Below, piece after piece: positions 37,256 through 45,505 of a stretch of 64,000 nt of DNA. The notes below the pieces were generated by a model. The model saw only the letters and a program-made list of their open reading frames with translations, was not told where the DNA came from and made no database searches. The position numbers and the translations under genes were made by a program. Each line of letters opens with the position of its first letter. The first letter of the stretch is position 1. This DNA is from Nocardia aurantia (GTDB lineage Bacteria; Actinomycetota; Actinomycetes; Mycobacteriales; Mycobacteriaceae): assembly GCF_009604425.1 (NCBI RefSeq), contig NZ_WEGI01000020.1, positions 1 to 64,000 of the forward strand. The letters are read 5' to 3'.

Positions 37256-38374
37256 TCAGCAGTCGCAGCAGCTTTCGCCACAGCAGGCCTCGCCGCAGGC
37301 GCAGCCCTCGCAGGCGCAGCAGCAGTCCTCGCCGCAGTTGCAGCATTCGCAGCAGATCATGCCCTCGCAGAACGGGATACAGGAGCTGCGGCGCCGGGGC
37401 GGCCTGCCGTAGTAACCCTGCGGCGGGTAGCCGGGCTCGTATCCGTAGCCCGGTGGCGGCGGATAACCCCTTCGCCGCCAACGACTTTCGATCCGGTTCT
37501 CGGTGCGGCAGCTGCCGTTGTGGCCGTGGCCGAAGGTGCGGCGCACCGAGCGCTTCAGCTCACGGGTGAGCATGGTCCGCACCAGCCGGTCGTCGGTGAA
37601 TTCCGCGTCGGCCAAGGCCAATTCGATGCCGAGCAGGGCATCGTCGCACAACCGGCGGGCCTCGTCGACGCTTGTCGCGGTGGCGGGCAAGGGATTCCAC
37701 TTGCCGTGCGCGAGGTCGTCGCCGAGGTCCTCGACCGCGTCGACCAGATGCGCGATCCGCCCGAACATCCGGCCCACCTCGGCCAGCGGTTCGGCATTGG
37801 CGGGCCGGCCGGCCAGGATCGCGGCGTGGCCGAAGGCCGCGGCGGTGGCCGTCTCGGTCGGCTCGGTGACCGTCAGCAGCGGGGTGCCCGGTCCGGCCGC
37901 GGCCTCGATCTCGGTCTGCCGTTCGACGGCGGTCAGCAGCACGCCGGTGTCGAAGCCCAGGTCGGCGCCGGTCCCGGCGCCCTGCCGGGCCCAGCGCCGC
38001 GCGATCCGCCGGGCCGCGGGCCGGATACCGGCGGTGCCGGCGAGACCGTCGCCGTCGTCGGCGTGGTCGCGGACCTTGGCGGCGGCCAGCACCAGCGAGA
38101 CGGTCGCGGCGAGCCGGACGCTGTCGCCGACCGCGACATCGGCGCCGCGCATTCCGCGTAGGGGGCACGGACCCGCGGCTCGACGGGCGGCGCCGCCGGC
38201 CGATTGCGCCTCCACCAGTGCCGAAATCAGTAATCCGTCGTAATTGGTCGCGATCCGCGCGGCGTGCCCGTGATCGTCCCGCAGTGCGAGGCACAGCCCG
38301 CACAGTTGGGCCATCCAGGCCGCGCTCAACTCCTCGCCCAGCCGATGGCGGCAGGGTCGGATGATGCCGAACAT
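37256..38374 (-). CDS. DUF5685-type protein with an 18-cysteine tail
   Basis: A protein of about 372 residues from the ATG at 38374 (MFGIIRPCRHRLGEELSAAW); a start eight codons upstream is possible. The N-terminal 300 residues are helical and include CGLCLALRDDHGHAARIATNYDG-like and late RTFGHGHNGSC segments, matching actinobacterial DUF5685 proteins of unknown function. A Pro/Tyr/Gly stretch (GYGYEPGYPPQGYYGRPP) leads to a final 43 residues holding 18 cysteines, including CCECCNCGEDCCCACEGCAC. Such density suggests metal chelation or extensive disulfides. It is convergent with the ATP-grasp block and 37 nt from it; any link is speculative. Confidence 0.75.
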   Translation of the reverse strand: MFGIIRPCRHRLGEELSAAWMAQLCGLCLALRDDHGHAARIATNYDGLLISALVEAQSAGGAARRAAGPCPLRGMRGADVAVGDSVRLAATVSLVLAAAKVRDHADDGDGLAGTAGIRPAARRIARRWARQGAGTGADLGFDTGVLLTAVERQTEIEAAAGPGTPLLTVTEPTETATAAAFGHAAILAGRPANAEPLAEVGRMFGRIAHLVDAVEDLGDDLAHGKWNPLPATATSVDEARRLCDDALLGIELALADAEFTDDRLVRTMLTRELKRSVRRTFGHGHNGSCRTENRIESRWRRRGYPPPPGYGYEPGYPPQGYYGRPPRRRSSCIPFCEGMICCECCNCGEDCCCACEGCACGEACCGESCCDC

Positions 38375-38447
38375 GATTCGACGGTAGCCGCGAAACACCC
38401 TCCCGTGGTGCGAATCCCGCTGGGAATCGGCTGAGTGCCGATGATGG

Positions 38448-39218
38448 TCAGGTGATCAGCAGCCGGGTGACTGCCACGATGCCGACCACGACGATCACCG
38501 CGCGCAGCACGGCCGGCGGCAGTCGCCTGCCCAGGCGAGCGCCGAGTTGCCCGCCGATGACCGAGCCGACCGCGATCAGGCCCGCGGCCGCCCAGGACAC
38601 GTCGGCGACCACGATGAAGATCGCCGCGGACACCGTGTTCGCGAGCAGTGCCAGCACATTCTTCACCGCGTTGAGCCGCTGCAGATCCTCGTGCACGACC
38701 ACGCCGAGCAGGCCCATCAGCAGCACTCCTTGGGCCGCGCCGAAATAGCCGCCGTACACGCCGGTGCCCACCACGGCGAGCCACAGCAACACGCCGTGCC
38801 CGCCGGTCTCCGCTTCCCGGCCGTTCGCCGCGCGGCGGTCCTTGACCCAGCGCGACAGCCGCGGCTGCACGACCACCAGGACCAGCGCCAGGATGATCAG
38901 CGCCGGCACGATCGCCTTGAACGCGCCCGGCGGCAGCTTCAGCAGCAGGATCGCGCCGATCAGCGCGCCGAGGACGGTGCCGGTCCCCAGCCGCAGCACC
39001 CGGGCGCGTTGCCCGGCGAGCTCGCGCCGATAGCCGAGCACCCCCGAGAGGTTGCCGGGCACCAGTCCGACAGTGTTCGACACGTTGGCGGTGACCGGGG
39101 GATAGCCGAGGGCCAGCAACACCGGGAAGGTGATGAGGGTTCCGGACCCTACGACGGCGTTGATGCCGCCCGCGGCGACACCGGCGGCGAGGACGGCGAG
39201 TTGGTCCAGCGGAGACAT
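38448..39218 (-). CDS. TauE/SafE-family sulfite/organosulfonate exporter
   Basis: A 256-residue integral membrane protein with about eight helices in two repeats, typical of the TSUP (TauE/SafE) family. The N-terminal motif LAAGVAAGGINAVVGSGTLI and the second-half counterpart YGGYFGAAQGVLLMGLLGVV are the conserved repeats. A cytoplasmic loop around SRWVKDRRAANGREAETGG separates the halves. Members export sulfite, sulfoacetate or related anions, but most actinobacterial ones are unstudied. It is divergent from the leuA leader and shares no obvious operon. Confidence 0.88.
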   Translation of the reverse strand: MSPLDQLAVLAAGVAAGGINAVVGSGTLITFPVLLALGYPPVTANVSNTVGLVPGNLSGVLGYRRELAGQRARVLRLGTGTVLGALIGAILLLKLPPGAFKAIVPALIILALVLVVVQPRLSRWVKDRRAANGREAETGGHGVLLWLAVVGTGVYGGYFGAAQGVLLMGLLGVVVHEDLQRLNAVKNVLALLANTVSAAIFIVVADVSWAAAGLIAVGSVIGGQLGARLGRRLPPAVLRAVIVVVGIVAVTRLLIT

Positions 39219-39226
39219 GGGCTCCC

Positions 39227-39256
39227 TTCCGCTGCGAGATTGCGGGGCTGTAAACT
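39227..39256 (+). promoter_or_regulatory. Candidate leuA promoter
   Basis: TTCCGC (39227-39232) and TAAACT (39251-39256) are separated by 18 bp. Transcription would begin near 39263, only a few bases before the leader-peptide ATG at 39267, so the leader would be nearly leaderless. Confidence 0.45.
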
Positions 39257-39266
39257 ACCGATCATC

Positions 39267-39308
39267 ATGCAGCGGGCACTCCTCCTCGGCCGCCGCGACG
39301 GGTTCTGA
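39267..39308 (+). CDS. leuL: leuA leader peptide
   Basis: A 13-codon frame encoding MQRALLLGRRDGF with three consecutive CTC leucine codons, ending in TGA at 39306-39308. It lies 88 bp upstream of leuA and directly before alternative RNA hairpins. Leucine-rich leader peptides controlling leuA by attenuation are known in Corynebacterium and other actinobacteria. Ribosome stalling at the CTC run under leucine shortage would alter the downstream folding. No Shine-Dalgarno precedes it, which fits initiation near the transcript 5' end. Confidence 0.65.
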   Translation: MQRALLLGRRDGF

Positions 39309-39348
39309 TACGGACCGGCTCCCGTCGCGGGGTTCAGCTGTGCCGGTC
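39293..39348 (+). promoter_or_regulatory. leuA attenuator: mutually exclusive hairpins
   Basis: CCGCGACGGG (39293-39302) pairs perfectly with CCCGTCGCGG (39321-39330). GACCGGC (39313-39319), in the loop of that stem, pairs with GCCGGTC (39342-39348), whose loop contains the first stem's 3' arm. The first stem overlaps the end of the leader peptide, so ribosome position decides which forms. No T-run is present, so control may be at the level of translation or Rho. Confidence 0.55.
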
Positions 39349-39396
39349 TACCCACATCCTTCTGGGACACATCACCCACACCACGGAGAAATTCGC

Positions 39397-41199
39397 ATGT
39401 CACCCGCTGATGCCTTCGTTTCCGGAACGCGGTCGATCTCCACTCCGGCCAAGCCCGCCCCGGGCGACCAGCCCGCCTGGAACCAGCAGAAGAACTCGTC
39501 GATGCCGGTGTTCCGGTACCGGCCGTTCGCCGAGGAAGTAGCCCCCGTCATCCTGCCCGATCGCACCTGGCCGGACCGGGTCATCGACCGAGCGCCCGGT
39601 TGGTGCGCGGTCGATCTGCGCGACGGTAACCAGGCCCTGATCGATCCGATGAGCCCCGCCCGCAAGCGCCGCATGTTCGACCTGCTGGTGCGGATGGGCT
39701 ACAAGGAGATCGAGGTCGGTTTCCCGTCCGCCAGCCAGACCGATTTCGACTTCGTCCGCGAGATCATCGAGGACGGCGCCGTGCCCGCCGACGTCACCAT
39801 CCAGGTGCTGACCCAGTGCCGCCAGGAGCTGATCGAGCGGACCTTCGAGGCCTGCGCGGGCGCGCCGAACGTGATCGTGCACTTCTACAACTCGACCTCG
39901 ATCCTGCAGCGCAAGGTGGTGTTCCGCGCGGACCGCGAGGCCGTGAAGAAGATCGCCACCGACGCGGCGACGTTGTGCCTGGCGGTCGAGAAGAACTATC
40001 CCGACACCGACTGGCGCTACGAGTACAGCCCGGAGTCCTACACCGGCACCGAACTGGAGTACGCCAAGGACGTGTGCGACGCGGTGACGGAGATCATCGC
40101 GCCGACCCCGGACCGGCCGATGATCATCAACCTGCCGGCCACGGTCGAGATGGCGACCCCGAACGTGTACGCCGACTCGATCGAGTGGATGCACCGCAAC
40201 CTGGCCCGCCGCGATTCGATCGTGCTGTCGCTGCATCCGCACAACGACCGTGGCACCGCCGTCGCCGCCGCCGAGCTGGGCTACATGGCCGGCGCCGACC
40301 GCATCGAGGGCTGCCTGTTCGGCAACGGTGAGCGCACCGGCAACGTGTGCCTGGTCACCCTGGGGATGAACCTGTTCTCGCGGGGGGTGGATCCGCAGAT
40401 CGACTTCTCCAATATCGACGAGATCCGGCGCACGGTGGAGTACTGCAACCAGCTGCCCGTGCACGAGCGTCACCCGTACGGCGGCGACCTGGTGTACACC
40501 GCCTTCTCCGGCAGCCATCAGGACGCCATCAACAAGGGCCTGGACGCGATGAAGACGGCCGCCGACGATGCCGGCGCCGACGTCGACGACATCGTGTGGG
40601 AGGTGCCCTACCTGCCGATCGATCCGAAGGATGTGGGCCGCACCTACGAGGCCGTGATCCGGGTCAACTCGCAGTCCGGCAAGGGCGGCGTCGCCTACAT
40701 CATGAAGACGGACCACGGCCTGGCCCTGCCGCGGCGGCTGCAGATCGAGTTCTCCCAGGCGATCCAGCAGATCACCGACGGGGAGGGCGGCGAGGTCACT
40801 CCCAAGGAGATGTGGGACGTCTTCGCCGACGAGTACCTGAACCCGCTGCTGCCGCTGGAGCGGATGCGCCAGCGGATGACCGCGTCCGAAACCGACGGCG
40901 GCACCGACCATATCGACGCCGTGGTGAAGGTCGACGGGGTCGAACAGGAGATCGCGGGTGAGGGCAACGGCCCGCTCGCGGCCTTCGTGGACGCGCTGGG
41001 CACCATCGGTTACGACGTACGGGTGCTGGACTATTCGGAGCACGCGATGTCCTCGGGCGACGACGCCCAGGCCGCCGCCTACGTGGAATGCGCCATCGGC
41101 GAGAAGGTCACCTGGGGTGTGGGCATCGCCACCTCCATCACGACCGCCTCGCTGCGCGCGGTGGTCTCGGCCGTCAACCGGGCTGCCCGCGACCGCTGA
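39397..41199 (+). CDS. leuA: 2-isopropylmalate synthase
   Basis: A 600-residue enzyme condensing acetyl-CoA with 2-ketoisovalerate, the first committed step of leucine synthesis. ATG at 39397 follows GGAGAA. The HMGL-like catalytic barrel shows DLRDGNQALIDPMSPARKRR, the metal-binding HPHNDRGTAVAAAELGYM and GNGERTGNVCLVTLGMNL. The C-terminal leucine-binding regulatory domain spans about residues 470-600, implying feedback inhibition. M. tuberculosis LeuA is longer (about 644) because of a coding VNTR that is absent here. Expression is probably also controlled by the leader peptide and hairpins upstream. A dyad element follows the stop codon. Confidence 0.96.
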   Translation: MSPADAFVSGTRSISTPAKPAPGDQPAWNQQKNSSMPVFRYRPFAEEVAPVILPDRTWPDRVIDRAPGWCAVDLRDGNQALIDPMSPARKRRMFDLLVRMGYKEIEVGFPSASQTDFDFVREIIEDGAVPADVTIQVLTQCRQELIERTFEACAGAPNVIVHFYNSTSILQRKVVFRADREAVKKIATDAATLCLAVEKNYPDTDWRYEYSPESYTGTELEYAKDVCDAVTEIIAPTPDRPMIINLPATVEMATPNVYADSIEWMHRNLARRDSIVLSLHPHNDRGTAVAAAELGYMAGADRIEGCLFGNGERTGNVCLVTLGMNLFSRGVDPQIDFSNIDEIRRTVEYCNQLPVHERHPYGGDLVYTAFSGSHQDAINKGLDAMKTAADDAGADVDDIVWEVPYLPIDPKDVGRTYEAVIRVNSQSGKGGVAYIMKTDHGLALPRRLQIEFSQAIQQITDGEGGEVTPKEMWDVFADEYLNPLLPLERMRQRMTASETDGGTDHIDAVVKVDGVEQEIAGEGNGPLAAFVDALGTIGYDVRVLDYSEHAMSSGDDAQAAAYVECAIGEKVTWGVGIATSITTASLRAVVSAVNRAARDR

Positions 41200-41226
41200 T
41201 CACCTGGTTCGATTCGGTTCCCGAGG

Positions 41227-41256
41227 CCGGAGTTTTCCACCTGTGGACAACTCCGG
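41227..41256. other. 28-nt dyad with head-to-head DnaA-box-like sequences
   Basis: CCGGAGTTTTCCAC (41227-41240) and GTGGACAACTCCGG (41243-41256) are complementary except at one position, with CT between. The right arm reads TTGTCCAC on the other strand and with the adjoining base gives TTGTCCACA, the actinobacterial DnaA box; the left arm gives TTTTCCACC. It could be the leuA terminator, a DnaA-binding site, or both. Confidence 0.5.
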
Positions 41257-41374
41257 GCTCGGGCCTGGTCGGCCCGATCGGCCGAGCCGCCGCCCTCCGG
41301 GCACCGTGCTAGCGTGAGACAGCAACAGCGCCGAGCTCTCTGCTCGAAGATGAACCCGGGCAGATGGGGGAAAC

Positions 41375-43225
41375 GTGACGACTGACGACAACTCGACCGC
41401 ACCGCCCTGGCTCCACAACCATCCCGCGGAAAGCGCAGCGGGCGGCGATGATTCGCCTACATCGGCCCACGTCGCCGATCCCGCCGACGAATCGGGCGCC
41501 GACCACGAAGGCGTCCCGGGGTCCGAGGAGGTCGGCGAATCCGAACAGGTTGCCGCCGGGCTCTTCCCGCCGGTGCCGGATCCGTTCGAGCAGAACGCTT
41601 TTCAGCCGGGTCCGCCGCCGGGTTACGAGCAGGTCCCGCCGTTCGTCCCGCCGGGGCAGCCCGGTTACCCGCCGCCGGGTCCGCCCGGATTCGCGCCGCC
41701 GCCGATGGGACCGCCGCCGGGGTACGGGGGTTTCCTGCCGCCCGGCGCCTACGCTCCCGAGGGCGCCTGGCCCCCGCCGGGGCCCGAGAGCTGGCCCCAG
41801 GCACCGCAACCCGGCCCGCCGGGCATGGCGCCGTACGATCCGAACTTCCCACCGCCGGGAAATTATCCCGGCCCGCCGCCCAACGGCGAGGTGCCGATGG
41901 CGGGTTACGGCGAGGTCCGGCAGGAGACCCCGTACGGCGAGGTGCGTCAGGAGATCGGCCCGGACGGGTTGGTGCGCCGGGTCTTTCCGGAGGAGCCCGC
42001 CCGCGGGCCCGAGCACATCACCGGTGGTCACGAGCAGCCCGGCGAAGCGATCACCAGCTGGGCGCCGCCACCGTTGCCGCCGCAGCCGATCTATCAACCG
42101 CCGCAGCCCCCGCCGGGCTGGGCGGGCGCGCCCGGTCAGCCGCCGGTGCCGCAGCACCAGGGGCTGCCGCCCCAGCAGCAGTTCCCGCACTCCGGCTCCG
42201 GGCAATCGGTCAACGATCTGAACCTGCTCAAGCGCAGCCGCCGTGCTCCGCGCGGTGGCTGGCGACGAGCCGTGCACCGGATGTCCGGCGGCACCATCAA
42301 TCCCGGTGACTCCACCGCGGAACTGGCGCAGCGCGAACTGGTCGACCGGGTGAACCAGCCGGTGCGCGGCGACTATCGGATCGCGATCCTGTCGCTCAAA
42401 GGCGGCGTCGGGAAGACCACCACCACCGTGGGTCTCGGTTCCACCTTCGCCTCGCTGCGCGGTGACCGGGTGATCGCCATCGACGCCAACCCCGACCTGG
42501 GCACGCTGGCGCACCGGGTGCCCCGGCAGACCCGGTCCACTGTGCGAAACCTGTTGGAAGACAAGCACATCGGCCGCTACTCGGATGTGCGGGCGCACAC
42601 CTCGCAGTCGCCGAGCCGCCTGGAAGTGCTTGCCAGCGAACAGGATCCGGCAGTCTCGGAGGCGTTCAGCGAGGAGGACTACCGCCGCGCCATCGCGATC
42701 CTGCAGCAGTTCTACAACATCATCCTCACCGATTGCGGTACCGGCCTCATGCATTCGGCGATGAAGGGTGTACTGGATCTGGCCAGTTCGCTGGTCCTGG
42801 TCACCTCGCCGGCCATCGACGGCGCGCGCAGCGCCTCGGCGACGCTGGACTGGCTGGAGCATCACGGGTACGGCAAGCTCGTCGAGCGAACCGTGGTGGT
42901 GGTCAACGCTTCTCGGCGCGGCGCCTCCACCGTCGACCTGGACCAGCTGCGCAAGCTGTTCCTCGATCGCACCCGCGCGGTGCAGGTGGTGCCCTTCGAC
43001 GACCACCTGGCGGAGGGTTCGGAGATCGACCTCGAACTGGTCGGCAAGCCCACCCGCCGCGCCCTGCTGGAGCTGGCGGCCATGGTCGCCGACGAATTCG
43101 GCTTCCAGCTGCCCCCACCGCCGTTCTCCGGCAACCCGGGCCCGCAGTACGGCAGCGGCTACCCGGGCTCGTCGAACTCGTATTCCGGCCCCGGCAACGG
43201 ATATCCGGGCCAGTACGGTCAATGA
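41375..43225 (+). CDS. ParA/MinD-like ATPase with a proline-rich N-terminus
   Basis: A 616-residue protein starting at GTG (VTTDDNSTAPPWLHNHP). Residues 1-280 are Pro/Gly/Tyr-rich and disordered, with a duplicated GEVRQE motif (near 180-195). Residues about 300-590 are a deviant-Walker-A P-loop ATPase: SLKGGVGKTTTTVGLGS near residue 340, IAIDANPDLGTLAHR, and TDCGTGLMHSAMKGVLDLA. A Gly/Tyr/Pro-rich tail follows. The same layout occurs in mycobacterial ParA-like proteins such as EspI of ESX-1, but no ESX genes are near, so a type-VII role is not supported here. There is no ParB partner or parS site. It probably positions something at the membrane or pole; it is followed by a strong terminator. 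Confidence 0.85.
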   Translation: MTTDDNSTAPPWLHNHPAESAAGGDDSPTSAHVADPADESGADHEGVPGSEEVGESEQVAAGLFPPVPDPFEQNAFQPGPPPGYEQVPPFVPPGQPGYPPPGPPGFAPPPMGPPPGYGGFLPPGAYAPEGAWPPPGPESWPQAPQPGPPGMAPYDPNFPPPGNYPGPPPNGEVPMAGYGEVRQETPYGEVRQEIGPDGLVRRVFPEEPARGPEHITGGHEQPGEAITSWAPPPLPPQPIYQPPQPPPGWAGAPGQPPVPQHQGLPPQQQFPHSGSGQSVNDLNLLKRSRRAPRGGWRRAVHRMSGGTINPGDSTAELAQRELVDRVNQPVRGDYRIAILSLKGGVGKTTTTVGLGSTFASLRGDRVIAIDANPDLGTLAHRVPRQTRSTVRNLLEDKHIGRYSDVRAHTSQSPSRLEVLASEQDPAVSEAFSEEDYRRAIAILQQFYNIILTDCGTGLMHSAMKGVLDLASSLVLVTSPAIDGARSASATLDWLEHHGYGKLVERTVVVVNASRRGASTVDLDQLRKLFLDRTRAVQVVPFDDHLAEGSEIDLELVGKPTRRALLELAAMVADEFGFQLPPPPFSGNPGPQYGSGYPGSSNSYSGPGNGYPGQYGQ

Positions 43226-43231
43226 GGCGCC

Positions 43232-43260
43232 GTCCGGCCCCGCCTTGTCCGGGGCCGGAC
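43232..43260 (+). terminator. Hairpin terminator after the ParA-like gene
   Basis: GTCCGGCCCCG (43232-43242) and CGGGGCCGGAC (43250-43260) form a perfect 11-bp stem with loop CCTTGTC, seven bases after the stop codon. No T-run follows. Confidence 0.75.
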
Positions 43261-43437
43261 CGATCCGGCTCCGAACAGCATTGCGGCGCACGCGGCCCAT
43301 TGGGTGAGTAGCGGTGTCGAGTGGCTGAGCCGAGGCGGACCAGCCCTGTGGCACGCTGCCCGGCGAAGCAGGCAAGGCGAAGTCCTGGCCCGGCCGTGCG
43401 TTGCGGGCCCGGTATGCCGGTGATCGCCCGTCGCTCG

Positions 43438-44382
43438 CTACGGACCGGGCCGGATCGGTCGGCCGGTGTCCGCCGCTGTGGCGGCGGCGCGCTGGAAGGC
43501 CGTCAGGACCGTCGCGATCGCGGGCCTGCGCTCGGCATGCGGCCGGGTCGCCAGGTCGTAGAGACGGGCGGCGCGGACACCGGCCAGGCGCAGGACCGCC
43601 AGATCGGGGTGGCGGACCGCGAAGCGGGGCATGAGGGCGACTCCGTAGCCGGTCGCGACCAGAGCTTCGATGACGCCGAAATCGTTGAGTCGCTGGGCGA
43701 TTCGAGGTTGCACGCCGGTCACGGTGGCGATCGAGCGGAGTACGTCGTCGACCGGGAAGCCGCCGCGGACGCTCAGCCAGGTCTCGTCGGCGAGTTCGGC
43801 GGGGACCACCGCGCCCTGGCGGGCCAGCCGGTGGGTGCGGGACATGACCACATCGATCGGTTCGCGCATCAGCACCCGGGAACTCACCCGTGGGCCCGCC
43901 TGCGGGGCGGCGCGTTCGTCGCGGTGGGTCAGGACCACGTCGTAGTCGGCGAGCAGCTGGGGTACGGCAGTCGGCGGTAGATCCTCGTCGCTGGCGATCA
44001 TCTCGACCCCGCTGCCGGCGAGTTCGGCCAAGACCGCGGGCAGGAGCAACGATGCGCCCGACGAGAACAGGGCGACCCGCACCCGGCCGCGGGCCGAGCC
44101 GCGATACAGCGCCATCTCGGCGGCCGCCCGGTCCATCGCCGCCAGCACCTCGTCGGCGCGGAGTACCAGGGCGTGGCCCGCGTCGGTGAGCCGGACCCGG
44201 CGGCCGTCGGGTTCGAGAAGCGCCACCCCGGCTTCCCGGGCGAGCACCTTCAGCTGTTGCGAGACCGCGGACGGGGTCATCGACAGGGCCTCCGCGACCG
44301 CGGCCACGGTGCCGCGGTCGGCCAGTTCGCGTAGGACGCGCAGGCGTTCGACGGAGAGGAAGGCGGCATCGGGCGCGGTCAT
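43438..44382 (-). CDS. LysR-family transcriptional regulator
   Basis: A 314-residue LysR-type regulator. The N-terminal helix-turn-helix reads LRVLRELADRGTVAAVAEALSMTPSAVSQQL, split here as LRELADRGTVAAVAEAL then SMTPSAVSQQLKVLAREAGV. The C-terminal half is the usual two-lobed ligand-binding domain, ending with a short Ala-rich tail. It is divergent from an EamA-family exporter with only 74 bp between start codons, the classic arrangement in which a LysR protein controls its neighbour and itself. An inverted repeat in the gap is a candidate operator. The ligand cannot be predicted. Confidence 0.92.
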   Translation of the reverse strand: MTAPDAAFLSVERLRVLRELADRGTVAAVAEALSMTPSAVSQQLKVLAREAGVALLEPDGRRVRLTDAGHALVLRADEVLAAMDRAAAEMALYRGSARGRVRVALFSSGASLLLPAVLAELAGSGVEMIASDEDLPPTAVPQLLADYDVVLTHRDERAAPQAGPRVSSRVLMREPIDVVMSRTHRLARQGAVVPAELADETWLSVRGGFPVDDVLRSIATVTGVQPRIAQRLNDFGVIEALVATGYGVALMPRFAVRHPDLAVLRLAGVRAARLYDLATRPHAERRPAIATVLTAFQRAAATAADTGRPIRPGP

Positions 44383-44404
44383 TCATCAGTTTTACTACAT
44401 GAAT
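44381..44404. promoter_or_regulatory. Candidate LysR operator
   Basis: ATTCAT (44381-44386) and ATGAAT (44399-44404) form an interrupted palindrome with 12 bp between, overlapping the regulator's start codon. LysR sites have the form T-n11-A within a dyad. The adjoining AT-rich bases to 44430 probably hold the divergent promoters. Confidence 0.45.
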
Positions 44405-44456
44405 CATACATTTATATTCGATTGTTCTTAGCTGTTGCCCCGGGGATGCTCGGAAC

Positions 44457-45407
44457 GTGACCAACCGCGATCGTCTGCTCGGCCTGACCGTCGTCCTGCT
44501 CTGGGGCCTGAATTTCCTGTCCCTGCATGTCGGGCTCGAACACTTCCCGCCCTACTTCTTCGCCGGCCTGCGATTCGCGGTGCTGGCGGTTCCGGTCGTG
44601 TTGCTGGTGCCGCGGCCGCGGGTGCCCTTGCGCTGGCTGTTGTTGTACGGCACGGGATTCGGGGTCGCGCAGTTCGGATTCCTGTTCACCGCGATGCGGG
44701 CGGGCATGCCGACCGGGCTGGCTTCGCTGGTGTTGCAGTCCTCGGCGCCGTTCACGGTGGTGCTCGGCGCACTGTTCCTCGGCGAGCGGTTGCGCGGCGG
44801 TCAGGTGCTCGGATTGCTCGTGGCGGTGCTGGGGATGGTCGTGATCGGCTGGGACCGTGCACAGCACACCAGCGTGATTCCGGTATTGCTCACCCTCGCA
44901 GGCGGATTGGGCTGGGCATTCGGCAATATCGGCTCCCGCCTCGCGGTGTCGGGGTCCGAGCGGGTCGACCCGCTGCATCTGACCCTGTGGATGTCGGTGG
45001 TGCCGCCGCTGCCGATGTTCGCGCTGTCGATGGTGGCCGAGGGGCCGGCCACCGGGTGGCACGCGCTGACGGGTTCGTTCGACGCCTCCGGGTGGCCGGG
45101 TCTGGCGGCGCTCGGCTTCACCGCCGTGCTGGCGACCGCGGTCGGATCGGGCCTGTGGACGGATCTGATGAGCCGATATCCGGCGGCCGCGGTGGCGCCG
45201 TTGTCCCTGCTGGTGCCGGTGGTCGGCATCGCTGCCGCGTGGGCGGCGCTGGGCGAGCGGCCGACCGTGTTGTCGCTGGTCGGAGGGGTGATCGTGATCG
45301 GCGGCGCCTTCACCGTGACGGTCGCGCGGCGGCGGCCGGAAATCGGTCGGAACCGACTGGTCATCCCGGAAGCATCGGATAATCCCGACCTTCTCATCAG
45401 CAAATAA
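44457..45407 (+). CDS. EamA/DMT-family transporter
   Basis: A 316-residue membrane protein with ten predicted helices in two EamA repeats. The first repeat opens LLGLTVVLLWGLNFLSLHVGL and ends in the conserved APFTVVLGALFLGERLRGGQ; the second ends VAPLSLLVPVVGIAAAWAALGE. Start is GTG at 44457 with a modest CGGAA upstream. Family members export amino acids or small metabolites. The adjacent divergent LysR regulator suggests inducible expression in response to its substrate. The cytoplasmic C-terminus is short and basic (RRRPEIGRNRL). Confidence 0.9.
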   Translation: MTNRDRLLGLTVVLLWGLNFLSLHVGLEHFPPYFFAGLRFAVLAVPVVLLVPRPRVPLRWLLLYGTGFGVAQFGFLFTAMRAGMPTGLASLVLQSSAPFTVVLGALFLGERLRGGQVLGLLVAVLGMVVIGWDRAQHTSVIPVLLTLAGGLGWAFGNIGSRLAVSGSERVDPLHLTLWMSVVPPLPMFALSMVAEGPATGWHALTGSFDASGWPGLAALGFTAVLATAVGSGLWTDLMSRYPAAAVAPLSLLVPVVGIAAAWAALGERPTVLSLVGGVIVIGGAFTVTVARRRPEIGRNRLVIPEASDNPDLLISK

Positions 45408-45505
45408 GGAGCAATTTCGGTGTGGCGGCCCGGAAGTAACACCCCCAATTGACTCCGAGTCGGGATCGTGCGCATAAAGTAGGCGCGATTGTGGGAGGTC
45501 CCGGT

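Noticed and set aside
37104..37412. A glutamine-rich frame (QQSQQLSPQQASPQ) on the plus strand
   Set aside because: The Gln codons are the reverse complement of the cysteine-rich tail of the DUF5685 gene, whose N-terminal domain supports the minus-strand reading.
41227..41256. Origin of replication suggested by DnaA-box-like sequences
   Set aside because: Only two boxes are present and dnaA, dnaN and an AT-rich unwinding region are absent; the site is reported as a dyad only.
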